DNA of 64,000 nucleotides, from assembly GCA_948470475.1 (NCBI GenBank), contig OX419344.1, positions 21,853,225 to 21,917,224 on the forward strand, in the 5' to 3' direction. The position numbers and the translations under genes were made by a program. The notes under the pieces were generated by a model that saw nothing but the letters and a program-made list of their open reading frames with translations, searched no databases and was not told where the DNA came from. This document shows positions 1 to 14,100 of this stretch, piece by piece. Source of the DNA: Galaxea fascicularis. Lineage: Eukaryota > Cnidaria > Anthozoa > Scleractinia > Euphylliidae. Each line of letters starts with the position of its first letter. Position 1 is the stretch's first letter.

Positions 1-205
1 AAGTAAATTCTAAGGTACATCTTCAAGTAAAGAAACGTCACTTGTGTGTGAAGCGTCAAGTCAGAAACATTTACTTCGATTTCAAGTATCGAAAATGTAC
101 TTGACTTGAGATATTCCTCAGTTTACTTTTTCAGTGGTGTAAAGGCTACCGATTACTTTGGGCTCAAGAACGAAGTTTGTACTAGAAAAAAAACTGCGCA
201 TTTTT

Positions 206-790
206 TGGTGTTGTCCGAGGGCGCGCGTTCAAAGCAAAGAATTTTCGTTTGGTAGCAGAACAAACGGTCATTTTCAGTGGTGAAAATCGAGAACTCTGGT
301 GAATTGATTGGGTGTTGAAGTTGAGTTCGAACAACACGCTAAGCATTTGATAGTAACAGCGCGGTGCATTTCAACTTTCACTGAAATTCCTCAAGCGGTA
401 ACCGTGCCGCATCATTACAGTATATGCATATGCCATTGCAGTGGAGTCTCATTCAGGCAAGGGTTCAAATAAAACTGCTGATGTATATGTGGCGTATTAA
501 CCCTTTAAATCGCTACATCAAAGTGTAAATTGTTATTTGTGGTCCCTTACACAGTTGCTATAGAACGAATCTGTCCTTAATTCTCGTCATAAAATTCGAT
601 GCGGACCACTCCAAGGCTTTTGGGGGTTAAAGGTGTGAAAACGGATACGTTACCTGTCAGTCCCTTGCGTTTATCGATGAAGAGAAGACTCTCTTGGTGA
701 ATTTCAGTTGCAATGGCCTCGCGCGCGTTCTATGTGGAAACAAAAACAAACTTTGAAAAAAAAAAAAAGAAAAAAAAAAGAAAAAAAAAC
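206..790 (+). repeat. Half-unit A of the array monomer
   Basis: From GGTGTTGTCCGAGGGCGCG to the A-rich tract, this segment aligns with half-unit B about 1330 bp downstream. They share in order the GTAGCAGAACAAACGGTCATT block, the AACAACACGCTAAGCATTTG block, a CAAGGGTTCAAAT block, the AACCCTTTAAA inverted-repeat element and a GAAAACGGATACGTTACCTG block. By eye the halves are roughly 80% identical, far less than whole units, so the internal duplication is older than amplification of the array. Half A is recognisable by its long A tract broken by single G residues. Coordinates are for the first copy; the same layout recurs in every unit. Confidence 0.85.
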
Positions 791-1536
791 TCAGCCGGTA
801 ACGGTACCTCCGTGTTTGGAGCGCTGTACCCTGACGATTAACCCCAAGATTTCGGCCCGGGGATCGCTTATACCAACTGAGCCCAGCACCTCGCACACCC
901 GAGTGAATATTCTGTCATTCCATGACAGCCAGTGAGGGAGAGATGTGTCGGCCCCTAAACCATTCGTGACAATCCCACTCCAAACGCGCAGCAAAGTACC
1001 GGTCCTACCTATCAACCTATGGATGAAAAATTTCTATTTAAACATTAAGTAATTTTTAGTCATTTTGTCATCCATGTGGTGCGCATTTACTACGTGCGCA
1101 TGCGTATTGCCATTGCGCATGCGTACTGCCATTTTAACTTTTTAAACGGAATAGAGAAGCGGATGCATGCTCATGCATAGTTAATAGACAATTTTGGCGT
1201 GTTTTGCTTTGAAAGTAATGCGATGGCTACAATATTTTGCCAGTAGGACTGGATGACTCGACGCTTATGTAAAATGTAGATGAAATAAGAATTGGCGGAC
1301 TTGCATGCGACTTTACCAAGGAGTTACCCAGAACTCATCTCGTGCGTCAACACGGAAATTTTGGACGAGTGACACAAGCTGTCGTAAAATAGCTTATGTT
1401 CGGTCTGCTGAAAGAGTAAATAAGTAAATGGGGAAGGGAAACAAAGACCTTGAACCGAGCTGTGCTGGAAATACAGGCCACGGGCTCTAGGAGACTATTG
1501 TGCATTGGAAACGCCAAGACTAAACTGGGTCTTTTT

Positions 1537-2186
1537 GGTGTTGTCCGAGGGCGCGTGATCAAAGCAAAGAATTTTCGTTTGGTAGCAGAACAAACGGTCA
1601 TTTTCAGTGCTGAAAATCGAGAGCTCTGCTGAATTGATTGGGTGCTAAAGTTAAGTTCGAACAACACGCTAAGCATTTGCAATTTGACAGTAACAGCGCG
1701 CTTCATTTCAACTTTCACTGAAATTCTTCAAGCAGTAACGGTGCCGCTTCATTATAGTGTATGGGTCCCTGGCGAGCCGGCAGCCATTGCAGTGGAGTCT
1801 CATAGGCAAGGGTTCAAATGAACTGCTGGTCTATAATTGTAGTGTATTAACCCTTTAAAACGCTACATCAACATTGAAATTTTCATTTGTTGTTCCCTAC
1901 ACAATTGCTATAGATGCATGGGGAGAAGTTGTTCAAATATCAAGCAAATTAATCTTGTCTGATCCTGTCCTCAATTCTCGTGACCAAAGTGTTTTATAAA
2001 TATTACAAGGAGAAATTCGATGCTGATCACTCCTAGGGTTTAAAGGGTTGAAGGTATGAAAACGGATACGTTACCTGTAAGCCCGTTGCGATGTCCATGA
2101 AGGGAAGACTCTCTAGCTAGGTGATGATCAGTTGCAGTGACCTTGCGCGGGTTCCATGAGAATACACTGAAAAAAGAAAAAAAAAG
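1537..2186 (+). repeat. Half-unit B of the array monomer
   Basis: This is the second diverged half of the monomer, aligned to half-unit A as described there. It ends in an A tract just before CTGTCGACC. A further degenerate piece of the same sequence (GTAGCAGGACAAACGCTCATT and a CTAAGCATTTGATGGTAACA block) follows at about 2228-2345, so the monomer is a higher-order structure of two clear and one decayed subunit. Coordinates are for the first copy. Confidence 0.8.
1847..2049 (+). mobile_element. TTAA-flanked MITE inside half-unit B
   Basis: The left end reads TTAA then CCCTTTAAA; the right end reads TTTAAAGGG then TTGA, a one-base change from TTAA. The ~200-bp non-coding body contains ATTACAAGGAGAAATTCGATG. 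The equivalent in half-unit A (about 497-632) is flanked by TTAA on both sides. TTAA duplications with CCC-type tips are typical of piggyBac-derived MITEs, which is an inference because no transposase is present. Related copies lie at 51764-51970 and, truncated, at 53805-53930. Confidence 0.7.
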
Positions 2187-5100
2187 CTGTCGACCAAGGA
2201 AGTTTAAGGCAGACATATTTGGTTCTGTACTGTAGCAGGACAAACGCTCATTTTCAATCACAGTCGGGAGTTTTAAACAACTAAGCATTTGATGGTAACA
2301 ACGGTTCATTTGAACCATTCTAAGAATGATTCGGGAAAGTTTCCAATTCCTAAAGCACAAGTGGTGCTTCTACACGATGTATTGGCCACTGCGCTCTACA
2401 GGATTAATCTTTGTTCACTGCGCCGGTAGAAAAGTAAATTCTAAGGTACATCTTCAAGTAAAGAAACGTCACTTGTGTGTGAAGCGTCAAGTCAGAAACA
2501 TTTACTTCGATTTCAAGTATCGAAAATGTACTTGACTTGAGATATTCCTCAGTTTACTTTTTCAGTGGTGTAAAGGCTACCGATTACTTTGGGCTCAAGA
2601 ACGAAGTTTGTACTAGAAAAAAAACTGCGCATTTTTTGGTGTTGTCCGAGGGCGCGCGTTCAAAGCAAAGAATTTTCGTTTGGTAGCAGAACAAACGGTC
2701 ATTTTCAGTGGTGAAAATCGAGAACTCTGGTGAATTGATTGGGTGTTGAAGTTGAGTTCGAACAACACGCTAAGCATTTGATAGTAACAGCGCGGTGCAT
2801 TTCAACTTTCACTGAAATTCCTCAAGCGGTAACCGTGCCGCATCATTACAGTATATGCATATGCCATTGCAGTGGAGTCTCATTCAGGCAAGGGTTCAAA
2901 TAAAACTGCTGATGTATATGTGGCGTATTAACCCTTTAAATCGCTACATCAAAGTGTAAATTGTTATTTGTGGTCCCTTACACAGTTGCTATAGAACGAA
3001 TCTGTCCTTAATTCTCGTCATAAAATTCGATGCGGACCACTCCAAGGCTTTTGGGGGTTAAAGGTGTGAAAACGGATACGTTACCTGTCAGTCCCTTGCG
3101 TTTATCGATGAAGAGAAGACTCTCTTGGTGAATTTCAGTTGCAATGGCCTCGCGCGCGTTCTATGTGGAAACAAAAACAAACTTTGAAAAAAAAAAAAAG
3201 AAAAAAAAAAGAAAAAAAAACTCAGCCGGTAACGGTACCTCCGTGTTTGGAGCGCTGTACCCTGACGATTAACCCCGAGATTTCGGCCCGGGGATCGCTT
3301 ATACCAACTGAGCCCAGCACCTCGCACACCCGAGTGAATATTCTGTCATCCCATGACAGCCAGTGAGGGAGAGATGTGTCGGCCCCTAAACCATTCGTGA
3401 CAATCCCACTCCAAACGCGCAGCAAAGTACCGGTCCTACCTATCAACCTATGGATGAAAAATTTCTATTTAAACATTAAGTAATTTTTAGTCATTTTGTC
3501 ATCCATGTGGTGCGCATTTACTACGTGCGCATGCGTATTGCCATTGCGCATGCGTACTGCCATTTTAACTTTTTTAAACGGAATAGAGAAGCGGATGCAT
3601 GCTCATGCATAGTTAATAGACAATTTTGGCGTGTTTTGCTTTGAAAGTAATGCGATGGCTACAATATTTTGCCAGTAGGACTGGATGACTCGACGCTTAT
3701 GTAAAATGTAGATGAAATAAGAATTGGCGGACTTGCATGCGACTTTACCAAGGAGTTACCCAGAACTCATCTCGTGCGTCAACACGGAAATTTTGGACGA
3801 GTGACACAAGCTGTCGTAAAATAGCTTATGTTCGGTCTGCTGAAAGAGTAAATAAGTAAATGGGGAAGGGAAACAAAGACCTTGAACCGAGCTGTGCTGG
3901 AAATACAGGCCACGGGCTCTAGGAGACTATTGTGCATTGGAAACGCCAAGACTAAACTGGGTCTTTTTGGTGTTGTCCGAGGGCGCGTGATCAAAGCAAA
4001 GAATTTTCGTTTGGTAGCAGAACAAACGGTCATTTTCAGTGCTGAAAATCGAGAGCTCTGCTGAATTGATTGGGTGCTAAAGTTAAGTTCGAACAACACG
4101 CTAAGCATTTGCAATTTGACAGTAACAGCGCGCTTCATTTCAACTTTCACTGAAATTCTTCAAGCAGTAACGGTGCCGCTTCATTATAGTGTATGGGTCC
4201 CTGGCGAGCCGGCAGCCATTGCAGTGGAGTCTCATAGGCAAGGGTTCAAATGAACTGCTGGTCTATAATTGTAGTGTATTAACCCTTTAAAACGCTACAT
4301 CAACATTGAAATTTTCATTTGTTGTTCCCTACACAATTGCTATAGATGCATGGGGAGAAGTTGTTCAAATATCAAGCAAATTAATCTTGTCTGATCCTGT
4401 CCTCAATTCTCGTGACCAAAGTGTTTTATAAATATTACAAGGAGAAATTCGATGCTGATCACTCCTAGGGTTTAAAGGGTTGAAGGTATGAAAACGGATA
4501 CGTTACCTGTAAGCCCGTTGCGATGTCCATGAAGGGAAGACTCTCTAGCTAGGTGATGATCAGTTGCAGTGACCTTGCGCGGGTTCCATGAGAATACACT
4601 GAAAAAAAAAAAAAAAAGCTGTCGACCAAGGAAGTTTAAGGCAGACATATTTGGTTCTGTACTGTAGCAGGACAAACGCTCATTTTCAATCACAGTCGGG
4701 AGTTTTAAACAACTAAGCATTTGATGGTAACAACGGTTCATTTGAACCATTCTAAGAATGATTCGGGAAAGTTTCCAATTCCTAAAGCACAAGTGGTGCT
4801 TCTACACGATGTATTGGCCACTGCGCTCTACAGGATTAATCTTTGTTCACTGCGCCGGTAGAAAAGTAAATTCTAAGGTACATCTTCAAGTAAAGAAACG
4901 TCACTTGTGTGTGAAGCGTCAAGTCAGAAACATTTACTTCGATTTCAAGTATCGAAAATGTACTTGACTTGAGATATTCCTCAGTTTACTTTTTCAGTGG
5001 TGTAAAGGCTACCGATTACTTTGGGCTCAAGAACGAAGTTTGTACTAGAAAAAAAACTGCGCATTTTTTGGTGTTGTCCGAGGGCGCGCGTTCAAAGCAA

Positions 5101-8100
5101 AGAATTTTCGTTTGGTAGCAGAACAAACGGTCATTTTCAGTGGTGAAAATCGAGAACTCTGGTGAATTGATTGGGTGTTGAAGTTGAGTTCGAACAACAC
5201 GCTAAGCATTTGATAGTAACAGCGCGGTGCATTTCAACTTTCACTGAAATTCCTCAAGCGGTAACCGTGCCGCATCATTACAGTATATGCATATGCCATT
5301 GCAGTGGAGTCTCATTCAGGCAAGGGTTCAAATAAAACTGCTGATGTATATGTGGCGTATTAACCCTTTAAATCGCTACATCAAAGTGTAAATTGTTATT
5401 TGTGGTCCCTTACACAGTTGCTATAGAACGAATCTGTCCTTAATTCTCGTCATAAAATTCGATGCGGACCACTCCAAGGCTTTTGGGGGTTAAAGGTGTG
5501 AAAACGGATACGTTACCTGTCAGTCCCTTGCGTTTATCGATGAAGAGAAGACTCTCTTGGTGAATTTCAGTTGCAATGGCCTCGCGCGCGTTCTATGTGG
5601 AAACAAAAACAAACTTTGAAAAAAAAAAAAAGAAAAAAAAAGAAAAAAAAACTCAGCCGGTAACGGTACCTCCGTGTTTGGAGCGCTGTACCCTGACGAT
5701 TAACCCCGAGATTTCGGCCCGGGGATCGCTTATACCAACTGAGCCCAGCACCTCGCACACCCGAGTGAATATTCTGTCATCCCATGACAGCCAGTGAGGG
5801 AGAGATGTGTCGGCCCCTAAACCATTCGTGACAATCCCACTCCAAACGCGCAGCAAAGTACCGGTCCTACCTATCAACCTATGGATGAAAAATTTCTATT
5901 TAAACATTAAGTAATTTTTAGTCATTTTGTCATCCATGTGGTGCACATTTACTACGTGCGCATGCGTATTGCCATTGCGCATGCGTACTGCCATTTTAAC
6001 TTTTTTAAACGGAATAGAGAAGCGGATGCATGCTCATGCATAGTTAATAGACAATTTTGGCGTGTTTTGCTTTGAAAGTAATGCGATGGCTACAATATTT
6101 TGCCAGTAGGACTGGATGACTCGACGCTTATGTAAAATGTAGATGAAATAAGAATTGGCGGACTTGCATGCGACTTTACCAAGGAGTTACCCAGAACTCA
6201 TCTCGTGCGTCAACACGGAAATTTTGGACGAGTGACACAAGCTGTCGTAAAATAGCTTATGTTCGGTCTGCTGAAAGAGTAAATAAGTAAATGGGGAAGG
6301 GAAACAAAGACCTTGAACCGAGCTGTGCTGGAAATACAGGCCACGGGCTCTAGGAGACTATTGTGCATTGGAAACGCCAAGACTAAACTGGGTCTTTTTG
6401 GTGTTGTCCGAGGGCGCGTGATCAAAGCAAAGAATTTTCGTTTGGTAGCAGAACAAACGGTCATTTTCAGTGCTGAAAATCGAGAGCTCTGCTGAATTGA
6501 TTGGGTGCTAAAGTTAAGTTCGAACAACACGCTAAGCATTTGCAATTTGACAGTAACAGCGCGCTTCATTTCAACTTTCACTGAAATTCTTCAAGCAGTA
6601 ACGGTGCCGCTTCATTATAGTGTATGGGTCCCTGGCGAGCCGGCAGCCATTGCAGTGGAGTCTCATAGGCAAGGGTTCAAATGAACTGCTGGTCTATAAT
6701 TGTAGTGTATTAACCCTTTAAAACGCTACATCAACATTGAAATTTTCATTTGTTGTTCCCTACACAATTGCTATAGATGCATGGGGAGAAGTTGTTCAAA
6801 TATCAAGCAAATTAATCTTGTCTGATCCTGTCCTCAATTCTCGTGACCAAAGTGTTTTATAAATATTACAAGGAGAAATTCGATGCTGATCACTCCTAGG
6901 GTTTAAAGGGTTGAAGGTATGAAAACGGATACGTTACCTGTAAGCCCGTTGCGATGTCCATGAAGGGAAGACTCTCTAGCTAGGTGATGATCAGTTGCAG
7001 TGACCTTGCGCGGGTTCCATGAGAATACACTGAAAAAAAAAAAAAAAAGCTGTCGACCAAGGAAGTTTAAGGCAGACATATTTGGTTCTGTACTGTAGCA
7101 GGACAAACGCTCATTTTCAATCACAGTCGGGAGTTTTAAACAACTAAGCATTTGATGGTAACAACGGTTCATTTGAACCATTCTAAGAATGATTCGGGAA
7201 AGTTTCCAATTCCTAAAGCACAAGTGGTGCTTCTACACGATGTATTGGCCACTGCGCTCTACAGGATTAATCTTTGTTCATTGCGCCGGTAGAAAAGTAA
7301 ATTCTAAGGTACATCTTCAAGTAAAGAAACGTCACTTGTGTGTGAAGCGTCAAGTCAGAAACATTTACTTCGATTTCAAGTATCGAAAATGTACTTGACT
7401 TGAGATATTCCTCAGTTTACTTTTTCAGTGGTGTAAAGGCTACCGATTACTTTGGGCTCAAGAACGAAGTTTGTACTAGAAAAAAAACTGCGCATTTTTT
7501 GGTGTTGTCCGAGGGCGCGCGTTCAAAGCAAAGAATTTTCGTTTGGTAGCAGAACAAACGGTCATTTTCAGTGGTGAAAATCGAGAACTCTGGTGAATTG
7601 ATTGGGTGTTGAAGTTGAGTTCGAACAACACGCTAAGCATTTGATAGTAACAGCGCGGTGCATTTCAACTTTCACTGAAATTCCTCAAGCGGTAACCGTG
7701 CCGCATCATTACAGTATATGCATATGCCATTGCAGTGGAGTCTCATTCAGGCAAGGGTTCAAATAAAACTGCTGATGTATATGTGGCGTATTAACCCTTT
7801 AAATCGCTACATCAAAGTGTAAATTGTTATTTGTGGTCCCTTACACAGTTGCTATAGAACGAATCTGTCCTTAATTCTCGTCATAAAATTCGATGCGGAC
7901 CACTCCAAGGCTTTTGGGGGTTAAAGGTGTGAAAACGGATACGTTACCTGTCAGTCCCTTGCGTTTATCGATGAAGAGAAGACTCTCTTGGTGAATTTCA
8001 GTTGCAATGGCCTCGCGCGCGTTCTATGTGGAAACAAAAACAAACTTTGAAAAAAAAAAAAAGAAAAAAAAAAGAAAAAAAAACTCAGCCGGTAACGGTA

Positions 8101-11100
8101 CCTCCGTGTTTGGAGCGCTGTACCCTGACGATTAACCCCGAGATTTCGGCCCGGGGATCGCTTATACCAACTGAGCCCAGCACCTCGCACACCCGAGTGA
8201 ATATTCTGTCATCCCATGACAGCCAGTGAGGGAGAGATGTGTCGGCCCCTAAACCATTCGTGACAATCCCACTCCAAACGCGCAGCAAAGTACCGGTCCT
8301 ACCTATCAACCTATGGATGAAAAATTTCTATTTAAACATTAAGTAATTTTTAGTCATTTTGTCATCCATGTGGTGCGCATTTACTACGTGCGCATGCGTA
8401 TTGCCATTGCGCATGCGTACTGCCATTTTAACTTTTTTAAACGGAATAGAGAAGCGGATGCATGCTCATGCATAGTTAATAGACAATTTTGGCGTGTTTT
8501 GCTTTGAAAGTAATGCGATGGCTACAATATTTTGCCAGTAGGACTGGATGACTCGACGCTTATGTAAAATGTAGATGAAATAAGAATTGGCGGACTTGCA
8601 TGCGACTTTACCAAGGAGTTACCCAGAACTCATCCCGTGCGTCAACACGGAAATTTTGGACGAGTGACACAAGCTGTCGTAAAATAGCTTATGTTCGGTC
8701 TGCTGAAAGAGTAAATAAGTAAATGGGGAAGGGAAACAAAGACCTTGAACCGAGCTGTGCTGGAAATACAGGCCACGGGCTCTAGGAGACTATTGTGCAT
8801 TGGAAACGCCAAGACTAAACTGGGTCTTTTTGGTGTTGTCCGAGGGCGCGTGATCAAAGCAAAGAATTTTCGTTTGGTAGCAGAACAAACGGTCATTTTC
8901 AGTGCTGAAAATCGAGAGCTCTGCTGAATTGATTGGGTGCTAAAGTTAAGTTCGAACAACACGCTAAGCATTTGCAATTTGACAGTAACAGCGCGCTTCA
9001 TTTCAACTTTCACTGAAATTCTTCAAGCAGTAACGGTGCCGCTTCATTATAGTGTATGGGTCCCTGGCGAGCCGGCAGCCATTGCAGTGGAGTCTCATAA
9101 GCAAGGGTTCAAATGAACTGCTGGTCTATAATTGTAGTGTATTAACCCTTTAAAACGCTACATCAACATTGAAATTTTCATTTGTTGTTCCCTACACAAT
9201 TGCTATAGATGCATGGGGAGAAGTTGTTCAAATATCAAGCAAATTAATCTTGTCTGATCCTGTCCTCAATTCTCGTGACCAAAGTGTTTTATAAATATTA
9301 CAAGGAGAAATTCGATGCTGATCACTCCTAGGGTTTAAAGGGTTGAAGGTATGAAAACGGATACGTTACCTGTAAGCCCGTTGCGATGTCCATGAAGGGA
9401 AGACTCTCTAGCTAGGTGATGATCAGTTGCAGTGACCTTGCGCGGGTTCCATGAGAATACACTGAAAAAAAAAAAAAAAAAGCTGTCGACCAAGGAAGTT
9501 TAAGGCAGACATATTTGGTTCTGTACTGTAGCAGGACAAACGCTCATTTTCAATCACAGTCGGGAGTTTTAAACAACTAAGCATTTGATGGTAACAACGG
9601 TTCATTTGAACCATTCTAAGAATGATTCGGGAAAGTTTCCAATTCCTAAAGCACAAGTGGTGCTTCTACACGATGTATTGGCCACTGCGCTCTACAGGAT
9701 TAATCTTTGTTCACTGCGCCGGTAGAAAAGTAAATTCTAAGGTACATCTTCAAGTAAAGAAACGTCACTTGTGTGTGAAGCGTCAAGTCAGAAACATTTA
9801 CTTCGATTTCAAGTATCGAAAATGTACTTGACTTGAGATATTCCTCAGTTTACTTTTTCAGTGGTGTAAAGGCTACCGATTACTTTGGGCTCAAGAACGA
9901 AGTTTGTACTAGAAAAAAAACTGCGCATTTTTTGGTGTTGTCCGAGGGCGCGCGTTCAAAGCAAAGAATTTTCGTTTGGTAGCAGAACAAACGGTCATTT
10001 TCAGTGGTGAAAATCGAGAACTCTGGTGAATTGATTGGGTGTTGAAGTTGAGTTCGAACAACACGCTAAGCATTTGATAGTAACAGCGCGGTGCATTTCA
10101 ACTTTCACTGAAATTCCTCAAGCGGTAACCGTGCCGCATCATTACAGTATATGCATATGCCATTGCAGTGGAGTCTCATTCAGGCAAGGGTTCAAATAAA
10201 ACTGCTGATGTATATGTGGCGTATTAACCCTTTAAATCGCTACATCAAAGTGTAAATTGTTATTTGTGGTCCCTTACACAGTTGCTATAGAACGAATCTG
10301 TCCTTAATTCTCGTCATAAAATTCGATGCGGACCACTCCAAGGCTTTTGGGGGTTAAAGGTGTGAAAACGGATACGTTACCTGTCAGTCCCTTGCGTTTA
10401 TCGATGAAGAGAAGACTCTCTTGGTGAATTTCAGTTGCAATGGCCTCGCGCGCGTTCTATGTGGAAACAAAAACAAACTTTGAAAAAAAAAAAAGAAAAA
10501 AAAAAGAAAAAAAAACTCAGCCGGTAACGGTACCTCCGTGTTTGGAGCGCTGTACCCTGACGATTAACCCCGAGATTTCGGCCCGGGGATCGCTTATACC
10601 AACTGAGCCCAGCACCTCGCACACCCGAGTGAATATTCTGTCATCCCATGACAGCCAGTGAGGGAGAGATGTGTCGGCCCCTAAACCATTCGTGACAATC
10701 CCACTCCAAACGCGCAGCAAAGTACCGGTCCTACCTATCAACCTATGGATGAAAAATTTCTATTTAAACATTAAGTAATTTTTAGTCATTTTGTCATCCA
10801 TGTGGTGCGCATTTACTACGTGCGCATGCGTATTGCCATTGCGCATGCGTACTGCCATTTTAACTTTTTTAAACGGAATAGAGAAGCGGATGCATGCTCA
10901 TGCATAGTTAATAGACAATTTTGGCGTGTTTTGCTTTGAAAGTAATGCGATGGCTACAATATTTTGCCAGTAGGACTGGATGACTCGACGCTTATGTAAA
11001 ATGTAGATGAAATAAGAATTGGCGGACTTGCATGCGACTTTACCAAGGAGTTACCCAGAACTCATCTCGTGCGTCAACACGGAAATTTTGGACGAGTGAC

Positions 11101-14100
11101 ACAAGCTGTCGTAAAATAGCTTATGTTCGGTCTGCTGAAAGAGTAAATAAGTAAATGGGGAAGGGAAACAAAGACCTTGAACCGAGCTGTGCTGGAAATA
11201 CAGGCCACGGGCTCTAGGAGACTATTGTGCATTGGAAACGCCAAGACTAAACTGGGTCTTTTTGGTGTTGTCCGAGGGCGCGTGATCAAAGCAAAGAATT
11301 TTCGTTTGGTAGCAGAACAAACGGTCATTTTCAGTGCTGAAAATCGAGAGCTCTGCTGAATTGATTGGGTGCTAAAGTTAAGTTCGAACAACACGCTAAG
11401 CATTTGCAATTTGACAGTAACAGCGCGCTTCATTTCAACTTTCACTGAAATTCTTCAAGCAGTAACGGTGCCGCTTCATTATAGTGTATGGGTCCCTGGC
11501 GAGCCGGCAGCCATTGCAGTGGAGTCTCATAGGCAAGGGTTCAAATGAACTGCTGGTCTATAATTGTAGTGTATTAACCCTTTAAAACGCTACATCAACA
11601 TTGAAATTTTCATTTGTTGTTCCCTACACAATTGCTATAGATGCATGGGGAGAAGTTGTTCAAATATCAAACAAATTAATCTTGTCTGATCCTGTCCTCA
11701 ATTCTCGTGACCAAAGTGTTTTATAAATATTACAAGGAGAAATTCGATGCTGATCACTCCTAGGGTTTAAAGGGTTGAAGGTATGAAAACGGATACGTTA
11801 CCTGTAAGCCCGTTGCGATGTCCATGAAGGGAAGACTCTCTAGCTAGGTGATGATCAGTTGCAGTGACCTTGCGCGGGTTCCATGAGAATACACTGAAAA
11901 AAAAAAAAAAAAGCTGTCGACCAAGGAAGTTTAAGGCAGACATATTTGGTTCTGTACTGTAGCAGGACAAACGCTCATTTTCAATCACAGTCGGGAGTTT
12001 TAAACAACTAAGCATTTGATGGTAACAACGGTTCATTTGAACCATTCTAAGAATGATTCGGGAAAGTTTCCAATTCCTAAAGCACAAGTGGTGCTTCTAC
12101 ACGATGTATTGGCCACTGCGCTCTACAGGATTAATCTTTGTTCACTGCGCCGGTAGAAAAGTAAATTCTAAGGTACATCTTCAAGTAAAGAAACGTCACT
12201 TGTGTGTGAAGCGTCAAGTCAGAAACATTTACTTCGATTTCAAGTATCGAAAATGTACTTGACTTGAGATATTCCTCAGTTTACTTTTTCAGTGGTGTAA
12301 AGGCTACCGATTACTTTGGGCTCAAGAACGAAGTTTGTACTAGAAAAAAAACTGCGCATTTTTTGGTGTTGTCCGAGGGCGCGCGTTCAAAGCAAAGAAT
12401 TTTCGTTTGGTAGCAGAACAAACGGTCATTTTCAGTGGTGAAAATCGAGAACTCTGGTGAATTGATTGGGTGTTGAAGTTGAGTTCGAACAACACGCTAA
12501 GCATTTGATAGTAACAGCGCGGTGCATTTCAACTTTCACTGAAATTCCTCAAGCGGTAACCGTGCCGCATCATTACAGTATATGCATATGCCATTGCAGT
12601 GGAGTCTCATTCAGGCAAGGGTTCAAATAAAACTGCTGATGTATATGTGGCGTATTAACCCTTTAAATCGCTACATCAAAGTGTAAATTGTTATTTGTGG
12701 TCCCTTACACAGTTGCTATAGAACGAATCTGTCCTTAATTCTCGTCATAAAATTCGATGCGGACCACTCCAAGGCTTTTGGGGGTTAAAGGTGTGAAAAC
12801 GGATACGTTACCTGTCAGTCCCTTGCGTTTATCGATGAAGAGAAGATTCTCTTGGTGAATTTCAGTTGCAATGGCCTCGCGCGCGTTCTATGTGGAAACA
12901 AAAACAAACTTTGAAAAAAAAAAAAGAAAAAAAAAAAGAAAAAAAAACTCAGCCGGTAACGGTACCTCCGTGTTTGGAGCGCTGTACCCTGACGATTAAC
13001 CCCGAGATTTCGGCCCGGGGATCGCTTATACCAACTGAGCCCAGCACCTCGCACACCCGAGTGAATATTCTGTCATCCCATGACAGCCAGTGAGGGAGAG
13101 ATGTGTCGGCCCCTAAACCATTCGTGACAATCCCACTCCAAACGCGCAGCAAAGTACCGGTCCTACCTATCAACCTATGGATGAAAAATTTCTATTTAAA
13201 CATTAAGTAATTTTTAGTCATTTTGTCATCCATGTGGTGCGCATTTACTACGTGCGCATGCGTATTGCCATTGCGCATGCGTACTGCCATTTTAACTTTT
13301 TTAAACGGAATAGAGAAGCGGATGCATGCTCATGCATAGTTAATAGACAATTTTGGCGTGTTTTGCTTTGAAAGTAATGCGATGGCTACAATATTTTGCC
13401 AGTAGGACTGGATGACTCGACGCTTATGTAAAATGTAGATGAAATAAGAATTGGCGGACTTGCATGCGACTTTACCAAGGAGTTACCCAGAACTCATCTC
13501 GTGCGTCAACACGGAAATTTTGGACGAGTGACACAAGCTGTCGTAAAATAGCTTATGTTCGGTCTGCTGAAAGAGTAAATAAGTAAATGGGGAAGGGAAA
13601 CAAAGACCTTGAACCGAGCTGTGCTGGAAATACAGGCCACGGGCTCTAGGAGACTATTGTGCATTGGAAACGCCAAGACTAAACTGGGTCTTTTTGGTGT
13701 TGTCCGAGGGCGCGTGATCAAAGCAAAGAATTTTCGTTTGGTAGCAGAACAAACGGTCATTTTCAGTGCTGAAAATCGAGAGCTCTGCTGAATTGATTGG
13801 GTGCTAAAGTTAAGTTCGAACAACACGCTAAGCATTTGCAATTTGACAGTAACAGCGCGCTTCATTTCAACTTTCACTGAAATTCTTCAAGCAGTAACGG
13901 TGCCGCTTCATTATAGTGTATGGGTCCCTGGCGAGCCGGCAGCCATTGCAGTGGAGTCTCATAGGCAAGGGTTCAAATGAACTGCTGGTCTATAATTGTA
14001 GTGTATTAACCCTTTAAAACGCTACATCAACATTGAAATTTTCATTTGTTGTTCCCTACACAATTGCTATAGATGCATGGGGAGAAGTTGTTCAAATATC

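Noticed and set aside
425..475. RNA polymerase III-like boxes (GCAGTGGAGTC and GGGTTCAAAT) in the array unit
   Set aside because: Spacing and sequence are too far from tRNA A/B boxes and no cloverleaf can be drawn.
708..935. Open frames running through the A-rich tract (lysine-rich on plus, phenylalanine-rich on minus)
   Set aside because: They are produced by the poly(A/G) tract, whose length varies between copies and breaks the frame in several units.
1347..1718. A 123-codon minus-strand open frame repeated unchanged in every array unit
   Set aside because: Its conservation follows from near-identity of the whole unit, including clearly non-coding parts. No domain, no splice or promoter context, and it crosses the A/B homology without being kept in half-unit A.
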